A stretch of 9,503 bases of DNA, from positions 1 to 9,503 of the forward strand of contig DATHZQ010000116.1 of NCBI GenBank assembly GCA_035458525.1. The letters run 5' to 3'. This DNA is from DATHZQ01 sp035458525 (GTDB taxonomy: Bacteria > Actinomycetota > Acidimicrobiia > Spongiisociales > UBA5794). The position numbers and the translations under genes are program-made. Position 1 is the first letter of the stretch. Every line of letters starts with the position of its first letter. Under the pieces are notes generated by a model. The model was given only the letters and a program-made list of their open reading frames with translations. It was not told where the DNA came from and made no database searches. This document shows positions 5,849 to 9,503 of the stretch, piece after piece.

Positions 5849-6955
5849 TCACGTTTCTGCGCTCGTCGGCTGGACGTGGCGCAACCGCATTGCGATGCCG
5901 ATGACGGCGACTGCGACCAACGCGCCAACTGCCGTGGCCAACAGGCGCTCCCAGCCGGCCTCGAAAGCATCCGCCTGAGCGAGCCGCTGTCCGAAGACGA
6001 TCATCGCCGTGAGAAACGCCGCAAACAGCGTGTAGTTGGCGCCGCTGAATCCGATCATCAAGAAGCCGCTGGCCAAGAAGGCAACGGCCACAGCAACGTC
6101 GGACTCCGGCAAGACCTGGGCGATGATGACCGCCAGCCCGACTCCGACCGCAGTCCCGAGCGTTCGCTCGACGGCAGCGGATGCGCTCTGGTTCGCTGAA
6201 GGCTTCACGACCACGATGACCGTGATGGCGACCCAGAACGGAAACGAACTGAACCACCAGAAGCCAAGGACGACCCCAAGCGCCACAGCCACGGCGCGTA
6301 GCAATGCGAACCGCCCAATCGGGCTCGTCATCGCTGCGGCCAGCTGATCGGCTCGAGAGAGCCGCTCGCCCGCCACCAGGTCGGCGACATCCGGCTCGTC
6401 GCCGGCGGCTGATTCGCCATGGGCGGCAAAACGGAGGCGGAGGGCGGTGATCGCGATTGCTACGACTCCGCCGGCGAGAAACGCCACACCGACAGTCCAC
6501 GGCTCGGCGTCTGTGGACCCGAACAGCAACGCGAACAAGGGCCACAGCGTGAGGTACAAGCCGGCGCGAGCGGCCGTTGGACCGGCGGCCGCAGCCAGTG
6601 TGCCGGCATAGGTAGCGACACCCAGAACCAGAGCGACCGCGACTGCACTGTCCGCCGATGCATAAGCCAGACCGCCGAGCAGCGCACCGGACACCGTGAA
6701 TCGCAGCATGCCGGGCAACCGCTGTGGCATGGTTCCGCCGCCGCCGGCCGCGGTAACGAACAGCGTGCCCAACAGGGCCGCAAACAAGACATCGTCGACG
6801 GCGCCCACGAACGCAACGACAGCCAGCATCGAAACGAGACCGGACAGGGCACGACCGAGCCGGACCTGCTCCCAATCGACGCGCAGAATGTGATCCGTCA
6901 GCTCACGCACCCGGGTCAGCCTAGAAGCCCCCAGCCGCCGATCCGGCCAAGACAT
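5849..6955 (-). CDS. FUSC-family (fusaric acid resistance/aromatic acid exporter-like) membrane protein
   Basis: A 368-residue protein from ATG 6955 to TGA 5851-5849. It has two hydrophobic halves (about 32-171 and 215-355), each with several membrane helices, joined by a hydrophilic, acidic loop (about 172-214). The second half contains WVAITVIVVVKPSANQSASA (241-260) and then ERTLGTAVGVGLA, the signature of the FUSC_2 domain found in fusaric-acid-resistance and YccS/AaeB-like proteins. It is shorter than AaeB and has no large cytoplasmic domain. Family members are thought to export weak organic acids; the substrate here is unknown. A weak GGGAACG sequence lies upstream of the start. It diverges from the 349-residue gene across only 50 bases and precedes the potassium channel gene, probably in one transcript. 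Confidence 0.85.
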   Translation of the reverse strand: MSWPDRRLGASRLTRVRELTDHILRVDWEQVRLGRALSGLVSMLAVVAFVGAVDDVLFAALLGTLFVTAAGGGGTMPQRLPGMLRFTVSGALLGGLAYASADSAVAVALVLGVATYAGTLAAAAGPTAARAGLYLTLWPLFALLFGSTDAEPWTVGVAFLAGGVVAIAITALRLRFAAHGESAAGDEPDVADLVAGERLSRADQLAAAMTSPIGRFALLRAVAVALGVVLGFWWFSSFPFWVAITVIVVVKPSANQSASAAVERTLGTAVGVGLAVIIAQVLPESDVAVAVAFLASGFLMIGFSGANYTLFAAFLTAMIVFGQRLAQADAFEAGWERLLATAVGALVAVAVIGIAMRLRHVQPTSAET

Positions 6956-7005
6956 ACGCCCGGCCGTTCCCTATCGTTGATGTTCCTGCGCCTTCGGAGA
7001 TCCTC
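6956..7005. promoter_or_regulatory. 50-base divergent gap between FUSC-family and four-TM genes
   Basis: Both genes start outward from this 50-base stretch, so two promoters must overlap or extend into the coding sequences. GGAG at 6996-6999, six bases before ATG 7006, is a clear ribosome site for the plus-strand gene. The central ctatcgttgatg could hold -10-like sequence for either strand, but this is not strong. Confidence 0.35.
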
Positions 7006-8055
7006 ATGTCCACGCTCGCCGCATCACCCTCGGCCGAGGCTGCGTCGCCAACCCATTCGAAATGGGAACGGGCGCTCGTGTGGGTCCTGGCCGCCACGGT
7101 GGCGCTCGCTTCCGCTTCTGCAATCGTGGCCTGGCGTGCCGACGACCAGCTCTACGAACCCGACATCCTGCTGGCGGCGTTCGAGGATCTGCCCAACGAC
7201 CCCGAGCGAGCCCAGGAATTGGCCCGGTGGATCGCCGAGGAGTCGATTCGAGCACTCCCGATCGACGAGCTGGCCGGAGAGCTGCCGCTCGGCTTGGGCG
7301 TTCTCGCCAGACCGCTCGTCGGAGTGCTCGAAGAAGCAGCGGTCGGCGTGGCAACCCGCCTCGTGGGGACCGAACTGTTTGCGCAGATCTGGGCGGAGGC
7401 CTTGCCGGCCGTTCACGAGCAGTTCGTCCTTCTCATCGAGGGGTCGGACGACGGGCTGCTGGAACTCCAGGGCCAATCGGTCGCCATCGATCTCGATGAG
7501 GCGATCCTGGCGACCTACGACCTGATCGCCGAGGCGATTCCCGACATCCCGGACGACAGCCTGTTCGCCCGGATCACCGGCATCGACACAGAGGGCATCA
7601 AGGCCACGATCGGTGATTTTCTGGAACGAGCCCTCCCGGACGACCTCACCGGCTTTGCGCTCATCGATGCTGCGCAAGTCGAGGAGATACAGCGCTGGCA
7701 GCGTCAGCTCAATCTGATCTTCTGGCTCTCGCTCGTCACGATCGTCGCCGCTGCCGCTGTGGCGATCTGGTTGGCCGTCAAGCGGCCCGTCGCTGTGGCG
7801 ATTGTCAGTGTCGCTGCCCTGATCGGTGTCGTCGCCGGCGTCCTGGCGGTCACCGCCATCGAGGACGCGATCGTCAATGCGCTGCGCGCGATCCCCTGGG
7901 AGGGAGATGGACCGTCGATCACCACGCTGATCGACGTCTGGACGGCGTTCAGCGTGATCGCACTCCTGGTCGTGGGAGGCGTTGTGGCCACCCGGCTTCT
8001 CCCGCGCAGAGGACCCGCTCCAGGGCGTCACGTCCCCGGCGATCTCAACCGGTGA
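7006..8055 (+). CDS. Four-TM membrane protein of unknown function with a large non-membrane domain
   Basis: A 349-residue protein from ATG 7006, with GGAG six bases upstream, to TGA 8053-8055. A basic, Ser/Ala-rich start is followed by a membrane helix (23-43). Next comes an acidic, helix-rich region of about 190 residues (44-235), then three more helices (about 236-256, 262-283 and 311-331) and a short Arg/Pro-rich tail. With one helix before it, the central domain is probably outside the cytoplasm. There is no catalytic motif, lipobox or cysteine pattern that I can see. The organisation resembles uncharacterised actinobacterial integral membrane proteins, but I cannot name a family. It is the only complete plus-strand gene and its 3' end overlaps the convergent Rieske gene by 11 bases. 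No functional link to its neighbours is apparent. Confidence 0.85.
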   Translation: MSTLAASPSAEAASPTHSKWERALVWVLAATVALASASAIVAWRADDQLYEPDILLAAFEDLPNDPERAQELARWIAEESIRALPIDELAGELPLGLGVLARPLVGVLEEAAVGVATRLVGTELFAQIWAEALPAVHEQFVLLIEGSDDGLLELQGQSVAIDLDEAILATYDLIAEAIPDIPDDSLFARITGIDTEGIKATIGDFLERALPDDLTGFALIDAAQVEEIQRWQRQLNLIFWLSLVTIVAAAAVAIWLAVKRPVAVAIVSVAALIGVVAGVLAVTAIEDAIVNALRAIPWEGDGPSITTLIDVWTAFSVIALLVVGGVVATRLLPRRGPAPGRHVPGDLNR

Positions 8056-9283
8056 CGAAGACGGGCGCGTCTCCATCGCCATCCCCCGTGGGAATGCGAT
8101 CGACGCCAACCATGCGATCGATGACCATGTTCTGGAACCGGTGGAGCGGCTCCTCGAAGCGGTAGCACATGCGGCCGCCGGTGTAGTCGGTCATCGAGAT
8201 GCCCGTCTGCACCCGCTCCACGACCTCGATGTCCTCCTGGTTCACGTGGTCCCAAAAGCCCGCCAGCTTCTCGAGCGCTGTCGCAGCCTGTTCGGTCATG
8301 TCCGTGGATGGAGGAATGAGGATGTGCGTCTCCTCCGACGTATGGCGCGCTGCGGTCGGGGTGAGAAGCATGACGAACACGTGGTTGGGCAGAACCGACA
8401 GTGCGACGTTGGGAAAGAGACCCATGAATCGCCCGCTGACGAGCTCGTCGTCGCTCAGTTGCGGGTACGGAGGAAGCGACAGCCAGGCAGGATCGTCGGC
8501 TTGCGAGACCGGGTTGGTCATCATCCCGGTGTACATGCCGGGGCCTTGGTATCGGTAGTGGTCCTCCATTCGGGAGACCTTCACCAGCTCCGGATGCACC
8601 CACGGCAGGTGGTAATACTCCATGAAGTTCTCTGCGATGAGCTTCCAGTTCGCTTCGATCTCGTACGTCTTGGCAGACCGGCTCGTCCAATCCGCGAGGT
8701 CGTAGTTGGCGAAGCGCCCGTCGAGATCACCGAGCCAATGGTCGAGCGTGATGGCGTCGAGGTCGAGGTTGACGAAGAGCAGTGGCCCCCAGGTGTCAAC
8801 TCGAACCGGGAGCAATCCGTAGTCGGCCTTGTCGAAGGCCTTCACGTCACTCATGTCGAACATGACTCGCTGAGCAGCGGGAATGTCCGAGCCGTCGAAC
8901 AGCGGGGTGCCGAGGCATGCCCCATCGAGTGCGTAGGCCCAAGCGTGGTACGGACACCGGAATCTGCCGGCCTTCAGCGTCTGGTCCTGGGTGACGAGTT
9001 GCGAGCCGCGGTGGCGGCAAACGTTGTGGAAGGCGTGCAGGCGACGCTCGTGGTCCCGGGTGATCGCTACGGAACGTCCGCCAACCGTGCGGACGATCAC
9101 GTCACCGGCGCCGGCCACCTCGTCGACCAGGCCCACGCACACCCAGCTGCGACGCCACAGCGCCTCGAGTTCGGCAGCGTGATACTCAGGGTCGTGGTAG
9201 GCGGCGGGGAGCAGCGTCGACGCCAGCTCGACCGGCAATCGTGTTGCGGCGTAGGTGGCTTCGGTGCGATATCGCCCGCCCAT
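8045..9283 (-). CDS. Rieske non-heme iron oxygenase, alpha subunit (choline/glycine-betaine monooxygenase group)
   Basis: A 412-residue protein from ATG 9283, with AGGAG seven bases upstream, to TGA 8047-8045. The Rieske [2Fe-2S] ligands are C89, H91, C110 and H113 (NVCRHRG ... RCPYHAW). The catalytic domain has ENFMEYYHLPWVH (218-230), giving iron ligands H225 and H230 with E222 at the inter-subunit bridging place usually held by Asp or Glu. D351, within QEDIEVVERVQTGI, is the likely third ligand. Length and order fit the ring-hydroxylating-oxygenase alpha subunits. The EDIxxVExVQxG block is shared with choline monooxygenase and GbcA-type glycine-betaine demethylases, which hydroxylate an N-methyl group so that formaldehyde leaves. 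A reductase partner is not in the window. The substrate is inferred from neighbours, and an aromatic-ring or other demethylation substrate remains possible. Confidence 0.92.
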   Translation of the reverse strand: MGGRYRTEATYAATRLPVELASTLLPAAYHDPEYHAAELEALWRRSWVCVGLVDEVAGAGDVIVRTVGGRSVAITRDHERRLHAFHNVCRHRGSQLVTQDQTLKAGRFRCPYHAWAYALDGACLGTPLFDGSDIPAAQRVMFDMSDVKAFDKADYGLLPVRVDTWGPLLFVNLDLDAITLDHWLGDLDGRFANYDLADWTSRSAKTYEIEANWKLIAENFMEYYHLPWVHPELVKVSRMEDHYRYQGPGMYTGMMTNPVSQADDPAWLSLPPYPQLSDDELVSGRFMGLFPNVALSVLPNHVFVMLLTPTAARHTSEETHILIPPSTDMTEQAATALEKLAGFWDHVNQEDIEVVERVQTGISMTDYTGGRMCYRFEEPLHRFQNMVIDRMVGVDRIPTGDGDGDAPVFVTG

Positions 9284-9401
9284 GACCGACTCCTGGATCT
9301 GTGGGACGGCACCCTACCCGCCGGCGGGATCCCGTAGCCAGAGCTTCGGGACCGACGGTGGTAGCCCTCGTCTTTCCCGAAGCGAGACGATTGAGTCAGC
9401 C
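9284..9401. promoter_or_regulatory. Divergent intergenic region upstream of the Rieske gene
   Basis: 118 bases between the Rieske start and the possible plus-strand gene at 9402. It contains AGGAG for the Rieske gene and a 12-base perfect palindrome (9317-9328) partly overlapping a 10-base palindrome cgggatcccg (9325-9334), placed about 34-51 bases upstream of the Rieske ATG. These could be a regulator site for either gene. I see no strong -10/-35 pair. Confidence 0.35.
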
Positions 9402-9503
9402 ATGAGCGTCCCCGCACGCCTCCGTCCAGGTCGGCGGCGCCGCGCACACCGGTACGGCAGGCTCGCCGCCGCCGGAGTCGTTGGCGGCGGCGGCTTCTTG
9501 CTG
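9402..9503 (+). CDS. Possible N-terminus of a secreted or membrane protein, cut by window edge
   Basis: From ATG 9402 the frame is open to the window end, giving 34 residues. The sequence has an arginine-rich stretch (RRRRAHRYGR) followed by a small-residue, hydrophobic stretch (LAAAGVVGGGGFLL). This is what the start of a signal peptide or signal anchor looks like. No clear Shine-Dalgarno precedes the ATG, and the frame is open further upstream, so the start is uncertain. It is divergent from the Rieske gene. A transporter binding protein or other exported protein would fit the context, but the fragment is too short to identify. Confidence 0.35.
   Translation, partial: MSVPARLRPGRRRRAHRYGRLAAAGVVGGGGFLL

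Noticed and set aside
7024..8109. 361-codon minus-strand open frame
   Set aside because: It is the mirror of the four-TM gene: highly charged Asp/Arg composition, no motif, and it would overlap both neighbours.
7982..9337. 451-codon plus-strand open frame
   Set aside because: It is antisense to the Rieske gene, whose cofactor motifs and ribosome site are clear; the plus frame shows no family features.
1..9503. tRNA, rRNA, CRISPR array, insertion sequence or prophage signals
   Set aside because: No cloverleaf-like segment, spaced direct repeats, transposase motif or terminal inverted repeats were noticed on either strand by eye.

Overview
The window is GC-rich, densely packed bacterial DNA with very few non-coding bases. 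Codon use, the many GTG/ATG starts with purine-rich ribosome sites, and the style of the membrane proteins suggest an actinobacterium, perhaps an Acidimicrobiia-like marine or soil lineage. That placement is inference from gene style only; no rRNA or other marker is present.

Layout. Bases 1-5375 carry a minus-strand series, read right to left. First comes a DddP-like M24-fold gene (4145-5375), broken by an in-frame TAA and a one-base frameshift. It is followed by a non-pyrrolysine MttB-family methyltransferase (2435-3967), a GNAT acetyltransferase (1846-2397), a 65-residue protein of unknown function (1652-1849), and a sarcosine-oxidase-alpha-like fusion protein that runs off the left edge (1-1621). 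Bases 5492-6955 carry a two-TM potassium channel and a FUSC-family transporter-like protein, also on minus. A four-TM protein of unknown function (7006-8055, plus) is divergent from the FUSC gene and overlaps by 11 bases the 3' end of a Rieske non-heme iron oxygenase (8045-9283, minus). The first 34 codons of a possible plus-strand gene start at 9402.

How the genes may work together. Three intact genes and one broken gene belong to families that act on N-methylated or S-methylated compounds. The Rieske enzyme resembles the choline monooxygenase/glycine-betaine demethylase group. The MttB superfamily demethylates quaternary and tertiary amines. Sarcosine-oxidase-alpha proteins oxidise N-methyl groups and pass the carbon to folate through a GcvT domain. 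DddP cleaves dimethylsulfoniopropionate (DMSP). The simplest reading is a catabolic locus for a methylated osmolyte (betaine, carnitine-type or DMSP-type compound). The substrate cannot be fixed from sequence. No corrinoid protein, SoxB/DMG dehydrogenase or regulator gene lies in the window.

The most striking observation is the DddP-like gene. Its metal and catalytic residues keep the spacing I recall from the DddP crystal structure exactly, yet the reading frame is interrupted twice within about 110 bases. That points to a very recent pseudogene or to base-calling errors. Candidate operators are a perfect 7-3-7 inverted repeat upstream of this gene and a 12-base palindrome upstream of the Rieske gene.
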